Positions 10,543-21,496 of a stretch of 64,000 nucleotides of DNA are shown piece by piece; positions within the stretch are counted from its first letter, which is position 1; every line of letters begins with the position of its first letter. Source of the DNA: Pseudomonas leptonychotis. Its GTDB lineage: Bacteria; Pseudomonadota; Gammaproteobacteria; Pseudomonadales; Pseudomonadaceae. Made by a program: the position numbers and the translations under genes. The stretch lies in NCBI RefSeq assembly GCF_004920405.1, contig NZ_RFLV01000005.1:142354-206353 (forward strand), given 5' to 3'. The notes under the pieces are model-generated. The model ran no database searches and was not told the DNA's origin. It saw only the letters and a list, made by a program, of their open reading frames with translations.

Positions 10543-10660
10543 TACTGGTGTGCGGCGTATCCCCCAAGCGCCCCGCCAGGCAAAGTACCGTGGACCGCGT
10601 GCTTTGATTTACTCCTAATGGTCTTAACCCGGTCTCATCCCCCAGAGGCCGGGTTTTTTT
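10543..10660 (+). ncRNA. rgsA: Probable RgsA (P16) small regulatory RNA
   Basis: This gap between the aminotransferase and tatD is where pseudomonads carry RgsA, an RpoS-dependent, Gac-influenced sRNA of about 120 nt. The sequence shows a -10-like CAATACTG at 10530-10537, which would give a transcript starting near 10543. It ends in a strong terminator at 10628-10661: CCCGG and CCGGG arms followed by eight T residues. The predicted length of about 118 nt fits. A 20-bp palindrome (10489-10508 region, GTTTAA arms) lies upstream. Identity rests on position, size and terminator; I could not align it with a reference. Confidence 0.6.
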
Positions 10661-10703
10661 TGGCTGCAGCTTTTACCGGGCAACCTCTATCAGGCAGTCG
10701 CTA

Positions 10704-11486
10704 TCAAACAACTCGGGCCAGCGGAAAAAGACGTTTGAAGTTGGCCGTGGTCTGTTCCGCCAACTGCTCGAAGCTAACGCCGCGCAGCACTGCCAAGTAC
10801 TCGGCCACATCGCGAACATACTCGGGCAGATTCGGCTTGCCGCGATGCGGGATCGGCGCCAGATAGGGCGAATCGGTTTCCACCAGCAGGCGATCGACCG
10901 GCACCTGACGCGCCACTTCGCGCAGCGCCTCGGCATTGCGGAAAGTCACGATGCCCGACAGCGAAATATAGAAACCGATATCTAACGCCGCCTTGGCCAT
11001 CTCCCAGTCTTCGGTGAAGCAGTGCAGCACGCCCGCTTGTGGTAACGCGGCTTCGCGCAGCAGGGACAAGGTGTCGGCACGCGCTTCGCGGGTATGCACG
11101 ATTACCGGTTTACCGGTAATCCGCGCCGCGTCCAGATGTAGGCGAAAGGATGTTTGCTGCAGCGCCGCGGATTCCGGCTCGTAATGGTAATCCAGCCCGG
11201 TCTCGCCGATGGCCACCACCTGCGGGTGATTCAGCTCACCCAGCAGCCAGTCCAGTGCCGGCGCAGCACCCGGCTCAAGGTCCAGCGGGTGCACGCCGAC
11301 CGAGCAATCGACATCGGCATAACGCTCAGCCAGGCCTTTGACTGCGGCAGCATTATCGGCGCTGACGCCAATGCACAAAAAATGACCAACACCGCGCGCG
11401 CGCGCAGCATCCAGCGCCGCATCAAGTGAACCGCCATGGGCGGCCAGATCAAGGCGGTCAAGGTGACAGTGGGAATCAACCAGCAT
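10704..11486 (-). CDS. tatD: TatD-family metal-dependent hydrolase
   Basis: This 260-residue TIM-barrel hydrolase has metal ligands visible as DSHCHLD at the N-terminus, GETGLDYHY, VHTREA, HCFTEDWEMA and ETDSPYLAP. TatD-type proteins act as 3'-5' exonucleases or DNases on damaged DNA or free ends. The ATG at 11486 is preferred because it gives the family start MLVDSHCHLD; a TTG three codons earlier would extend it. It is the last gene of the holB-pilZ-tatD end of the fatty-acid cluster, as in E. coli ycfH. Confidence 0.88.
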   Translation of the reverse strand: MLVDSHCHLDRLDLAAHGGSLDAALDAARARGVGHFLCIGVSADNAAAVKGLAERYADVDCSVGVHPLDLEPGAAPALDWLLGELNHPQVVAIGETGLDYHYEPESAALQQTSFRLHLDAARITGKPVIVHTREARADTLSLLREAALPQAGVLHCFTEDWEMAKAALDIGFYISLSGIVTFRNAEALREVARQVPVDRLLVETDSPYLAPIPHRGKPNLPEYVRDVAEYLAVLRGVSFEQLAEQTTANFKRLFPLARVV

Positions 11487-11549
11487 GGGGAACAATCACT
11501 TGAGAATCGGTGCCACAGAGCGAGCACCGTGATACGGAGGAAAAACCAC

Positions 11550-11906
11550 TTACATGGTGTGCGTCGGGCGATCCGAGGTCAGCGCACCGGCCAGGTAGGT
11601 TTCGATCTTGTTGCGCGCGGTGTTGTCGCCGTCATTGAACTGTACACCCACACCGGCGGCGCGGTTGCCTTGAGCACCTTTTGGGGTGATCCAGACCACC
11701 TTGCCGGCGACCGGGATCTTCTCTGGCTCATCCATCAGGTTGAGCAACATGAAGACTTCATCACCGAGTTTGTAGCTCTTGTTGGTTGGAATAAACAGGC
11801 CGCCATTTTTGATAAAGGGCATGTAAGCGGCATAAAGCACGGATTTGTCTTTGATTGTCAGCGACAAAATTCCGTTACGCGGGCCCAAGTTAGGAGGCAG
11901 ACTCAT
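11550..11906 (-). CDS. pilZ: Type IV pilus biogenesis protein PilZ
   Basis: This 118-residue single-domain protein carries the sequence of the founding PilZ (RNGILSLTIKDKSVLYAAYM, GAQGNRAAGVGVQF). It lacks the RxxxR and D/NxSxxG motifs needed to bind cyclic di-GMP, as is known for PilZ itself, which instead works with FimX and PilB in pilus extension. It sits between holB and tatD, its usual place in pseudomonads. Confidence 0.92.
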   Translation of the reverse strand: MSLPPNLGPRNGILSLTIKDKSVLYAAYMPFIKNGGLFIPTNKSYKLGDEVFMLLNLMDEPEKIPVAGKVVWITPKGAQGNRAAGVGVQFNDGDNTARNKIETYLAGALTSDRPTHTM

Positions 11907-11942
11907 GCGGCATTCCTGATTTTATTCACTTAATGGCCGATT

Positions 11943-13563
<1,621 letters not shown>

Positions 13564-14616
13564 TTACTGATTATTGGGCACGGCTGGAGCCGGACTTGAA
13601 CGATAGTCTGCCCGGCGCTTGAGCTGATACTCGCGCACTGCGCGATTGTGCTGCTCAAGGCTATTGGAAAACACATGGCTGCCATCGCCGCGCGCAACAA
13701 AATACAGGCTGCTGCCGGCCACAGGATTCAGCGCCGCATGGATCGCTTCACGGCCCACCAACGCAATCGGCGTCGGCGGCATGCCGTCAATGGTGTAGGT
13801 GTTGTAAGCCGTGGGCTCACGCAGATCATTTCGAGTGATGCGGCCGTTGTAGCGCTCACCCATGCCATAAATAACAGTGGGGTCAGTTTGCAGGCGCATG
13901 CCAATGCGCAAACGGCGCACAAACACACCGGCAATCTCGCCACGTTCCTGCGGAACGCCGGTTTCCTTTTCAATCATCGAGGCCATGATCAACGCGTCAT
14001 AGGGATCTTTATAGGGCAGGTCCTTGGCCCGCTGTGCCCACTCTTCAGCCAGCACCTGCTCCAGCCGCGCATGGGCCTGTTTAAGCAATTCCAGATCACT
14101 CATGCCGCGAACAAAGCTGTAGGTATCGGGAAAGAAGCGCCCTTCCGGATTAAGACCAGGCAAACCCAGTTGCTTCATCAACTGCGCATCGCTCAACTCT
14201 GTCAGGGTCAGGTCCAGACGCGTTTCGCGCGCCAGCGCCGCGCGCACCTGGCGAAAGTTCCACCCCTCGACCAGCGTGAGGCTGTACTGCAGCACCTCAC
14301 CACGGCGCCACTGGCCAAGCATGTCGTGCGCTGTAGCGCCGGGCATCAGGCGGTATTCGCCACTGTGCAGCGGTTGATTGCGCAGGTTAAAGCGCCAATA
14401 AAGGCGCAGCCAGAAGGCCTGATCAAGGATGCCATCCGCCTCTAGGCGATTGAGTACGCCACCTGGAGTCGCGCCTGCCGGCACATCCACCAAGTATTCC
14501 TCGGTCAGTTTCAGCGGCTGATGCAGCGCCGTATGCTGTTGCCAGGCGGCAAACGCAACCAGCAAGCCAGCCAGCAACACACCACCTTCCAGCAGCAGCA
14601 AGATTTTTCGTATCAC
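13564..14616 (-). CDS. mltG: Endolytic murein transglycosylase MltG (YceG)
   Basis: This 350-residue protein has one N-terminal membrane segment (about residues 5-25) and a periplasmic YceG domain. The catalytic glutamate motif is in ASMIEKETGVPQERG. MltG cuts new glycan strands near the membrane and is thought to set their length. It starts 3 bases after pabC ends and is followed 9 bases later by tmk, forming one operon. Confidence 0.93.
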   Translation of the reverse strand: MIRKILLLLEGGVLLAGLLVAFAAWQQHTALHQPLKLTEEYLVDVPAGATPGGVLNRLEADGILDQAFWLRLYWRFNLRNQPLHSGEYRLMPGATAHDMLGQWRRGEVLQYSLTLVEGWNFRQVRAALARETRLDLTLTELSDAQLMKQLGLPGLNPEGRFFPDTYSFVRGMSDLELLKQAHARLEQVLAEEWAQRAKDLPYKDPYDALIMASMIEKETGVPQERGEIAGVFVRRLRIGMRLQTDPTVIYGMGERYNGRITRNDLREPTAYNTYTIDGMPPTPIALVGREAIHAALNPVAGSSLYFVARGDGSHVFSNSLEQHNRAVREYQLKRRADYRSSPAPAVPNNQ

Positions 14617-14619
14617 GAA

Positions 14620-15438
14620 TCAGCCGTCCAGTAGATCGCGGGCAATGGCCTGCAGTTTACGGGTGAGCGGGCCGACCGACCAGTGGTGTGCAAGCAAAGC
14701 GCGAACTGGCCACACACCGTAAATGCTGTTGCACAGCATGACCTCATCAGCCGCCAGCAACTCGGCGTAACTGATATCGCGCACCTGACATTCGATACCT
14801 TGCGCAGTCGCCTGGGACAGCAGCTCGGCGCGCATCACGCCAGCAACCCCGCAGCGCGATAGATCAGCTGTCACCAACACACCGGCGCTGACCACGAACA
14901 GATTGCTGTAAACGCCCTCAATCACTCGACCACTGGTATCTAGCATCAACCCTTCGGCATGCTCAGCGTCATGCCACTCACTGCGTGCTAGCACCTGTTC
15001 AAGCCGGTTGAGATGCTTCAAGCCTGCCAGCAGCGGCTGCTCGGCCAAACGCGCTGCACAAGCAAACAGGCGTACCCCCTGCTCGGCATAAGTTGCGGGA
15101 TAACCCGGTTTGGCGGCCGCCTGCAGGATCAATCGCGGTTGAGCAGGTTGTGGCGGTGTATAGCCACGCTGTCCGTCACCCCGAGTAAGGATCAGCTTGG
15201 CAACACCTTCATTGAGCTGCTGACTGAAGGCCAACAATTGGGCACGCACAGCGGCTAGGTCGAGAGGAATCTGCAGCCTCATACAACCTTCGGCCAAACG
15301 CGCCAGGTGACGCTCCAGTAACAGCGGATGCCCGGCATTTACGGCGATGGTCTCAAACAGACCATCGCCGTAGGCCAAGCCGCGATCCTTGACGGACAGC
15401 AACTCGGACGGCTGGCCATCGACCCAGCTCAGCATCAA
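14620..15438 (-). CDS. pabC: Aminodeoxychorismate lyase
   Basis: This 272-residue fold-type IV PLP enzyme converts aminodeoxychorismate to p-aminobenzoate for folate synthesis. The cofactor lysine is in [10 protein letters not shown], with RGDGQRGY upstream and [14 protein letters not shown] near the end. Two adjacent ATG codons (15438 and 15435) overlap the fabF stop, so the start is uncertain by one codon and translation is coupled to fabF. Confidence 0.9.
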   Translation of the reverse strand: MMLSWVDGQPSELLSVKDRGLAYGDGLFETIAVNAGHPLLLERHLARLAEGCMRLQIPLDLAAVRAQLLAFSQQLNEGVAKLILTRGDGQRGYTPPQPAQPRLILQAAAKPGYPATYAEQGVRLFACAARLAEQPLLAGLKHLNRLEQVLARSEWHDAEHAEGLMLDTSGRVIEGVYSNLFVVSAGVLVTADLSRCGVAGVMRAELLSQATAQGIECQVRDISYAELLAADEVMLCNSIYGVWPVRALLAHHWSVGPLTRKLQAIARDLLDG

Positions 15439-16679
15439 CCGGCGAACCGGCGGAACACCAGCGAGCCGTTGGTACCACCAAAACCAAAGGAGTTGGACAG
15501 CACTACGTCCAGCGCCATGGCCTTGGCCTGGTGCGCGACGAAGTCCAGATCACAGCCTTCGTCCGGGTTATCCAGATTGATGGTGGGCGGCGCCACCTGA
15601 TCGCGCAGGGCGAGGATGCTGAAGATCGCCTCCACCGCTCCGGCTGCACCAAGCAGGTGACCGGTCATGGACTTGGTCGAGCTGACCGCCAGCTTATGCG
15701 CATGCTCACCGAATACCGACTTCACCGCCGCCACTTCGGCCTTATCACCGGCCGAGGTCGAGGTGCCATGAGCATTGATGTACTGCACCTGCTCAGGGTT
15801 CACGCCAGCATCGCGCAGCGCATTGGTCATGCAACGCGCCGCACCTGCGCCGTCTTCCGGTGGCGAGGTCATATGGAAGGCGTCGCCGCTCATGCCAAAG
15901 CCAATCAACTCAGCATAAATAGTCGCACCACGTGCTTTGGCATGCTCCAACTCTTCCAGCACCAAGGCGCCGGCACCGTCGGAAAGCACGAAGCCATCGC
16001 GGTCCTTGTCCCACGGACGGCTGGCCTTGGTCGGCTCATCATTGCGCGTAGACAACGCCCGCGCGGCACCGAAACCGCCCATACCCAGGCCACAAGCCGC
16101 CATTTCCGCGCCACCGGCGACCATTACGTCGGCTTCGCCATAGACAATATTGCGCGCTGCCATGCCAATACAGTGGGTACCCGTGGTACAGGCCGTGGCA
16201 ATGGCGTAGTTCGGCCCCTGCAACCCCCAATGGATCGACAGGAAGCCAGAAATCATATTGATGATCGAGCCCGGCACAAAAAACGGCGAAATGCGCCTCG
16301 GCCCCTGCTCGTGGAGCGATTTGCAATTGTTCTCGATATTGGTCAGGCCACCGATACCAGAACCCATGGCCACACCGATACGCTCACGATTGGCATCGGT
16401 GACTTCCAGACCCGAGTTACGCATCGCCTGAAAACTGGCAGCGAGACCGTATTGGATAAATAGATCGAGCTTGCGCGCCTCTTTGGCGGACAAGTATTCC
16501 TCGACATTGAAATTCTTTACCGCACCACCAAAACGCGTGGAAAAAGCGGAAAGATCCATGTGCTCAAGCAGGCCAATGCCACTGCGCCCAGCCAAAATGC
16601 CCTGCCAGCTACTCGGCACATCGTTACCCAATGGCGACAACATGCCCATACCGGTAACCACGACGCGTCTACGTGACAC
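15435..16679 (-). CDS. fabF: Beta-ketoacyl-ACP synthase II
   Basis: This 414-residue condensing enzyme elongates acyl chains with malonyl-ACP. The catalytic Cys is in [12 protein letters not shown], and the two His residues are in [11 protein letters not shown] and [12 protein letters not shown]. It lies downstream of acpP, separated by a hairpin that could reduce read-through. The neighbours pabC and mltG follow in the same direction. Confidence 0.95.
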   Translation of the reverse strand: MSRRRVVVTGMGMLSPLGNDVPSSWQGILAGRSGIGLLEHMDLSAFSTRFGGAVKNFNVEEYLSAKEARKLDLFIQYGLAASFQAMRNSGLEVTDANRERIGVAMGSGIGGLTNIENNCKSLHEQGPRRISPFFVPGSIINMISGFLSIHWGLQGPNYAIATACTTGTHCIGMAARNIVYGEADVMVAGGAEMAACGLGMGGFGAARALSTRNDEPTKASRPWDKDRDGFVLSDGAGALVLEELEHAKARGATIYAELIGFGMSGDAFHMTSPPEDGAGAARCMTNALRDAGVNPEQVQYINAHGTSTSAGDKAEVAAVKSVFGEHAHKLAVSSTKSMTGHLLGAAGAVEAIFSILALRDQVAPPTINLDNPDEGCDLDFVAHQAKAMALDVVLSNSFGFGGTNGSLVFRRFAG

Positions 16680-16724
16680 AGCAATCTCCTTTTCTAGTTA
16701 TCAACGCTTGGAATGCGCTTAAAG

Positions 16725-16760
16725 AAAAGCCGCACGCCTGATAAAGGGCGTGCGGCTTTT
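16725..16760 (-). terminator. Terminator or attenuator between acpP and fabF
   Basis: A GC-rich stem (GCCGCACGCC paired with GGCGTGCGGC) is flanked by A and T runs and lies about 26 bases after the acpP stop on the minus strand. Because fabF follows in the same direction, it probably ends most acpP transcripts while some read through. Confidence 0.7.
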
Positions 16761-16786
16761 CCGAGTCGGGAACCGACGATTACGTT

Positions 16787-17020
16787 TTACGCGTGAGCGG
16801 TAACGTAGTCGATCGCTTCCTGAACGGTGGTGATCTTCTCGGCTTGTTCGTCCGGGATTTCAGTCTCGAATTCTTCCTCGAGAGCCATCACGAGCTCAAC
16901 GGTGTCAAGAGAGTCAGCACCCAGGTCTTCAACGAAGGAAGCACTGTTGGTTACTTCCTCTTCTTTGACGCCCAGCTGCTCAGCAACGATTTTCTTGACG
17001 CGTTCTTCGATGGTGCTCAT
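16787..17020 (-). CDS. acpP: Acyl carrier protein
   Basis: This acidic 77-residue protein is the carrier of fatty-acid synthesis. Ser37 in [10 protein letters not shown] is the site of 4'-phosphopantetheine attachment. It is followed by a terminator, which together with a separate leader of about 196 bases downstream of fabG suggests that acpP has its own strong, monocistronic transcription. Confidence 0.97.
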   Translation of the reverse strand: MSTIEERVKKIVAEQLGVKEEEVTNSASFVEDLGADSLDTVELVMALEEEFETEIPDEQAEKITTVQEAIDYVTAHA

Positions 17021-17216
17021 ACCTTGTTCTCACTCCTAATGGGACAAATCTTGGCCACTGTTCTGCAGCCAAGTGTATAGAAAGGGTTTTTAGCATTTCA
17101 AGCTGAATGCCGGCGTGCTCCACAAACACTTCAACGCTCTGCCTATAAACCTGTTGCAGCTTTATAACGGATTTTAGACAGCATCTATGACAGTTTTCTG
17201 AAGCCATCCGTCACAT

Positions 17217-17960
17217 TCAGCTCATGTACATTCCGCCGTTCACAGGGATAGTAGCGCCTGTGACGTACGCTGCGCCATCAGAAGCGAGGAAAGCGACCAC
17301 TTTCGCGATCTCTTCGGCCTGCCCCAAACGGCCCAATGGAATCTGGGTGAGCAGCGCATCACGCTGCGCTTCCGGTAATTCGCGGGTCATATCGGTGTCG
17401 ATAAACCCAGGCGCAACAGCGTTGACGGTAATCGCTCGAGAACCCACTTCACGCGCCAAAGCACGACCAAAACCCTCAAGCCCCGCCTTGGCGGCCGCAT
17501 AGTTGACCTGCCCGCCATTACCCATAGCACCGACCACCGAACCAATGTTGATGATGCGACCATAACGCGCCTTGGTCATGCCACGCAGCACTGCCTTGGT
17601 CAGCCGGTATAGGCTGCTCAAGTTGGTATTGATGACATCAAACCATTCGTCATCTTTCATCCGCAGCATCAAATTATCACGGGTGATACCAGCGTTATTG
17701 ACCAGAATCAGCGGCTGACCAAGGTGTTGCTGAATATGTTCAAGGGTACTGGCAACCGACTCACTGTCACTGACATCAAGCACCAGGCCGGCGCCTTCGA
17801 TGCCATTGGCCTTCAGGGTTTCAGCGATGCGCTCAGCACCAGACGCGGAAGTCGCGGTACCGATAACCACGGCGCCCTGACGCCCCAACTCCAAGGCGAT
17901 AGCCTGACCAATACCACGGCTCGCACCCGTAACCAGCGCAATTTTACCTTGCAGACTCAT
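17217..17960 (-). CDS. fabG: 3-oxoacyl-ACP reductase
   Basis: This 247-residue short-chain dehydrogenase reduces 3-oxoacyl-ACP with NADPH. It shows the TGASRGIG cofactor loop, NNAG, the catalytic Ser in NIGSVVG and the YAAAK dyad. The start at 17960 (MSLQGKIALVTG) is preceded by a clear GGAG site; an ATG six codons upstream is less likely. It follows fabD by 14 bases. Confidence 0.95.
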   Translation of the reverse strand: MSLQGKIALVTGASRGIGQAIALELGRQGAVVIGTATSASGAERIAETLKANGIEGAGLVLDVSDSESVASTLEHIQQHLGQPLILVNNAGITRDNLMLRMKDDEWFDVINTNLSSLYRLTKAVLRGMTKARYGRIINIGSVVGAMGNGGQVNYAAAKAGLEGFGRALAREVGSRAITVNAVAPGFIDTDMTRELPEAQRDALLTQIPLGRLGQAEEIAKVVAFLASDGAAYVTGATIPVNGGMYMS

Positions 17961-17974
17961 AGAACTCTCCTTCA

Positions 17975-18913
17975 TCAAACCAGTGCCGCGCTTGCAGCGG
18001 CAAAGGCGTCCGGGGTTTCCAAGTTATGAATATTGATGCCTTTAACGCAGCGCTTGTTCAGGCCAGACAAGACCTTACCAGGCCCGCACTCGACCAAATC
18101 AGTCACACCTTGCGTAGACAGACAAACAATCGATTCAACCCAGCGTACAGGGCTGTATAGCTGAGCCAACAAATCACGCTTAAGCGCATCCAGATCAGTC
18201 ACCACAGCAGCACTGACGTTCTGCACCAACGCAATACGTGGGGTCTGCCAGTCAATCGCGGCGACCGCCTCGGCAAAACGTTCCGCAGCCGGACGCATCA
18301 ACGCGCAATGCGACGGAACACTAACCGGCAATGGCATAGCGCGCTTGGCACCACGCGCCTTGCACACCTCAATGGCACGCTCAACGGCTGCTGCGCCGCC
18401 GGCGATTACCACCTGACCGGGGGCATTGAAATTAACCGCACTGACTACTTCACCTTGCGCAGCCTCGGCGCAAGCTGCCAATACATCAGCATCTTCCAAG
18501 CCGAGAATGGCCGCCATGCCGCCCTGCCCAGCCGGCACGGCCTGCTGCATCAATTGGCCACGGTGCTCAACCAGCTTTGCTGCTGCAGCCAGCGATAAGC
18601 TACCGGCAGCAACCAGCGCAGAATACTCACCCAGGCTATGACCGGCGACGAAAGCCGGGCGCGCGCTAGTTTCTGCCAACCAGGCACGCCAAAGCGCCAC
18701 AGAAGCCGTAAGAATTGCCGGCTGAGTTTTATCGGTTTGGTTGAGTTGTTCTTCTGGGCCTTGCTGAGTCAGTGCCCAGAGATCGTAACCGAGGGCTTCG
18801 GAAGCCTCGGCAAAGGTATCGAGGATCAACGACCGTTGCGCACCATGTTCGGCGAGCATGGCCAGCGACTGGGAACCCTGGCCCGGAAAGACGAATGCGA
18901 GAGATGCAGACAT
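17975..18913 (-). CDS. fabD: Malonyl-CoA:ACP transacylase
   Basis: This 312-residue enzyme loads malonate onto ACP. The nucleophile elbow is GHSLGEY, the N-terminus has FPGQGSQ, and the active-site His lies in VSVPSHCALM. It sits directly after plsX. In E. coli fabH would lie between plsX and fabD; here only about 100 bases separate them and no fabH is present, as is usual in pseudomonads. Confidence 0.95.
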   Translation of the reverse strand: MSASLAFVFPGQGSQSLAMLAEHGAQRSLILDTFAEASEALGYDLWALTQQGPEEQLNQTDKTQPAILTASVALWRAWLAETSARPAFVAGHSLGEYSALVAAGSLSLAAAAKLVEHRGQLMQQAVPAGQGGMAAILGLEDADVLAACAEAAQGEVVSAVNFNAPGQVVIAGGAAAVERAIEVCKARGAKRAMPLPVSVPSHCALMRPAAERFAEAVAAIDWQTPRIALVQNVSAAVVTDLDALKRDLLAQLYSPVRWVESIVCLSTQGVTDLVECGPGKVLSGLNKRCVKGINIHNLETPDAFAAASAALV

Positions 18914-19016
18914 GGGAACTTGTTCCTAATGATCATGAACGGCGGTAATACGCGCCCAGCCTCGCCAAGCGCAGAAACTGTCAGTTGGATGGCAAGCTAC
19001 CGGCTGCGGTCACATT

Positions 19017-20027
19017 CTAAGACAGGTGTTCTTCCAGGCGCCCCTGTAAACGCTCAGGCAAATTTTCGTCAATTTCCTGTAACGCCCGGCGAATAGCGCT
19101 CTTAAAACCTTCAGGCCCAGCGGCGCCATGGCTCTTCACCACAATACCCTGCAAGCCGACGAAACTAGCCCCGTTGTGTTTAGCGGGGGCCAATTCACCC
19201 TGCAAACGACGCAGCAATGGTAGCGCCAAGGTGCCCACCATCTTGGCTACAAGGCTGGATTTGAATAACACCTCGATGCGCCCCGCAATCATGGCCGCCA
19301 AACCTTCACTGGATTTGAGCAAAACATTACCGACAAAACCATCGCAAACCACGACGTCAGCCTCTCCTCGATAAAGCCCATCACCTTCGACAAAACCGAT
19401 GTAATTCAACCCTTGCGACTGCTGCAACAAACTGGCCGCCAGCTTGACCTGCTGATTACCCTTGACCTCTTCAGTGCCCACATTGAGCAACGCCACACGC
19501 GGAGACACCGTGCCCAGCGCCTCTGCAGTAACTGAGCCCATCACCGCAAACTGATAAAGATGTTCGGCACTGCAATCAACATTGGCTCCCAAATCAAGTA
19601 GATGGCAGAAACCTGCCTGTGTTGGGATAGCCGTGACCATGGCCGGGCGATCAATGCCGGGCAAGGTTTTCAGTACATGGCGCGACAATGCCATCAGTGC
19701 ACCGGTATTTCCGGCACTGACACAGGCCTGCGCAACGCCATCGCGCACCAACTCCAAGCTAATACGCATCGAAGAGTCGGGTTTGCCGCGCAACGCTTGA
19801 GCAGGTTGATCATCCATGCCAATGACCTCGTCAGCATGCTCAACTCGCAGGCGCGCACGATCAACGCCGGAATGGCGGGCAATCAAGGATTCAATAAGTT
19901 CGGATTGGCCGACAAGGACCAGGTGCAACGAGGGGTATTCAGCCAAGCAAGCTATGCTAGCTGGAACAATGCAGTGGGGACCGAAGTCCCCACCCATTGC
20001 ATCAATCGCGATGATCGGAGCGGACAA
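19017..20027 (-). CDS. plsX: Phosphate acyltransferase PlsX
   Basis: This 336-residue enzyme makes acyl-phosphate from acyl-ACP for phospholipid synthesis. Family motifs include [11 protein letters not shown] at the N-terminus, [12 protein letters not shown] and [15 protein letters not shown]. It starts 3 bases after rpmF, and the yceD-rpmF-plsX-fab order links ribosome and membrane synthesis as in E. coli. Confidence 0.95.
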   Translation of the reverse strand: MSAPIIAIDAMGGDFGPHCIVPASIACLAEYPSLHLVLVGQSELIESLIARHSGVDRARLRVEHADEVIGMDDQPAQALRGKPDSSMRISLELVRDGVAQACVSAGNTGALMALSRHVLKTLPGIDRPAMVTAIPTQAGFCHLLDLGANVDCSAEHLYQFAVMGSVTAEALGTVSPRVALLNVGTEEVKGNQQVKLAASLLQQSQGLNYIGFVEGDGLYRGEADVVVCDGFVGNVLLKSSEGLAAMIAGRIEVLFKSSLVAKMVGTLALPLLRRLQGELAPAKHNGASFVGLQGIVVKSHGAAGPEGFKSAIRRALQEIDENLPERLQGRLEEHLS

Positions 20028-20030
20028 GAT

Positions 20031-20213
20031 TTACTCGTCAGCGCCCTTGTCGATCACTTTACGGCCACGGTAAACGCCTTCTGGCGATACGTGGTGACGC
20101 AGGTGGATTTCACCGGTGGTTTTCTCAACCGACAAGGTGCTTGCGGTGAGAGCATCGTGCGAACGACGCATGTCACGGGCGGAACGGGATTTTTTGTTCT
20201 GCTGAACAGCCAT
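20031..20213 (-). CDS. rpmF: 50S ribosomal protein L32
   Basis: This 60-residue basic protein begins [20 protein letters not shown], the L32 signature. No zinc-binding cysteine pairs are present, so it is the zinc-independent form usual in proteobacteria. It lies between yceD and plsX with very short gaps. Confidence 0.96.
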   Translation of the reverse strand: MAVQQNKKSRSARDMRRSHDALTASTLSVEKTTGEIHLRHHVSPEGVYRGRKVIDKGADE

Positions 20214-20226
20214 AACTAATTAACTC

Positions 20227-20754
20227 CTAAACGTTTGGGTCACGCTTTAACTGCGCCAATACACTGAACGGGTTGGACCGCGTTACCTCGTCCTCGCTCG
20301 ACTCGGGCTCTTCGAGGCCGGCCGGCTGCTGGCAATCTTTAGGGTCATGAGCCGGGACAATGGGCAAGGCAAGCAGAAGCTCCTCCTCAACCAGCGCCAG
20401 CAGATCCAATGGGTCTTCATCTAACTCAATAACATCATAGCCTTGCGGCACTGACTGGGTATTACCACCTACTTTCACCACAGCGTAATCACACTCGCTG
20501 TAGATCGACAAAGTGACTAGCTCCAGACAACGCTGGCAAACCATCTTGACTTCAACCTCGAGCTCGCTGTGAAAAACTACAGCATTGCGCTCGTCGCGCT
20601 CGAAAAAGAACTTCGTACGCACCATGCCTTGGTTATCGGCAAGCGGGCCGCAGAGACGCTGCAAATCTGCAAGTTGCAGCTTACCTTCGAGGGTAGCGCT
20701 GCGATCAGCTAATTTGCGCGGATCAACGTGAGGTGGAATCGGGTCATTTGACAT
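20227..20754 (-). CDS. yceD: YceD/DUF177 family protein (23S rRNA accumulation protein)
   Basis: This 175-residue acidic protein has the family core with CQRCLE at mid-length and DPLDLLALVEEELLLALP near the C-terminus. YceD is reported to affect 23S rRNA levels in E. coli and plants; the mechanism is not known. It is the first gene of the rpmF-plsX-fab run and is divergent from the maf gene. Confidence 0.88.
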   Translation of the reverse strand: MSNDPIPPHVDPRKLADRSATLEGKLQLADLQRLCGPLADNQGMVRTKFFFERDERNAVVFHSELEVEVKMVCQRCLELVTLSIYSECDYAVVKVGGNTQSVPQGYDVIELDEDPLDLLALVEEELLLALPIVPAHDPKDCQQPAGLEEPESSEDEVTRSNPFSVLAQLKRDPNV

Positions 20755-20870
20755 AGGCGGCGCATTCTAGGGATGCAACCCGCTGCTGTCAAAAGAAATT
20801 CGGCCTGCCCAACATCTAATCCGGCCGTTAGAATCAACCACTTTCCGCAAAGCCTATACAGGAAGTCGCC

Positions 20871-21449
20871 GTGCTGCCCTTGGTGCTCGCCTCAAGCTCG
20901 CCTTACCGACGTGAATTGCTCGCCCGTCTACGCCTGCCATTCACCTGGAACGCTCCTGACATCAACGAATCGCGCCAACCAAATGAAAGCGCCGAAGCAT
21001 TGGTTCGCCGCCTATCCCAGGAAAAAGCCCACGCCCTAAGCAGCACCCACCCACACCACCTGATTATCGGCTCGGATCAAGTGGCCGTGCTTGGCGAGCG
21101 CATCCTTGGCAAACCTCACACGCTGGAGCGCGCCCGCGAACAATTACTCGCCGCCAGCGGTAATAGCGTCACATTCCTAACTGGCCTACATCTACTCAAC
21201 AGCTCAACCGGCAAACAGCAGACCGACTGCATCCCCTTCACCGTACATTTTCGGCCACTGAGCGAAGCGCAGATCATGCGCTACCTGAACGCCGAGCAAC
21301 CCTTCGACTGCGCCGGCAGCTTTAAAGCGGAAGGCCTGGGCATTAGCCTGTTTCGCAGCACCGAAGGTAGCGACAGCAACAGCCTGATTGGCTTACCGCT
21401 GATTCGCCTAGTGGATATGCTGCACGCCAACGGCATTGATATCCCCTAA
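20871..21449 (+). CDS. yceF: Maf/YceF-type nucleotide pyrophosphatase
   Basis: This 192-residue Maf-family protein starts at a GTG (MLPLVLASSSPYRRELL) with AGGAAG upstream. Other family motifs are RRLSQEKA, GSDQVA, LTGL and DCAGSFKAEGLG. Its position beside yceD-rpmF is that of E. coli YceF, which hydrolyses 7-methyl-GTP, so that activity is the best guess. It converges with sppA across a terminator. Confidence 0.85.
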   Translation: MLPLVLASSSPYRRELLARLRLPFTWNAPDINESRQPNESAEALVRRLSQEKAHALSSTHPHHLIIGSDQVAVLGERILGKPHTLERAREQLLAASGNSVTFLTGLHLLNSSTGKQQTDCIPFTVHFRPLSEAQIMRYLNAEQPFDCAGSFKAEGLGISLFRSTEGSDSNSLIGLPLIRLVDMLHANGIDIP

Positions 21450-21452
21450 AGC

Positions 21453-21484
21453 AAAAAGCCCGGTCATTAAACCGGGCTTCGCTT
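21453..21484. terminator. Bidirectional terminator between yceF and sppA
   Basis: The stem AAGCCCGGT/ACCGGGCTT has a short loop between two convergent genes. The A run on one side suits termination of the minus-strand sppA transcript and the T residues on the other suit yceF. Confidence 0.75.
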
Positions 21485-21496
21485 GCAGCACACCAA

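Noticed and set aside
10468..10866. Open frame of 132 codons over the rgsA region
   Set aside because: It runs through a strong terminator and into the antisense of tatD, and its composition is not protein-like.
18914..19016. A missed fabH between plsX and fabD
   Set aside because: Only about 100 bases are available and no coding sequence is there.
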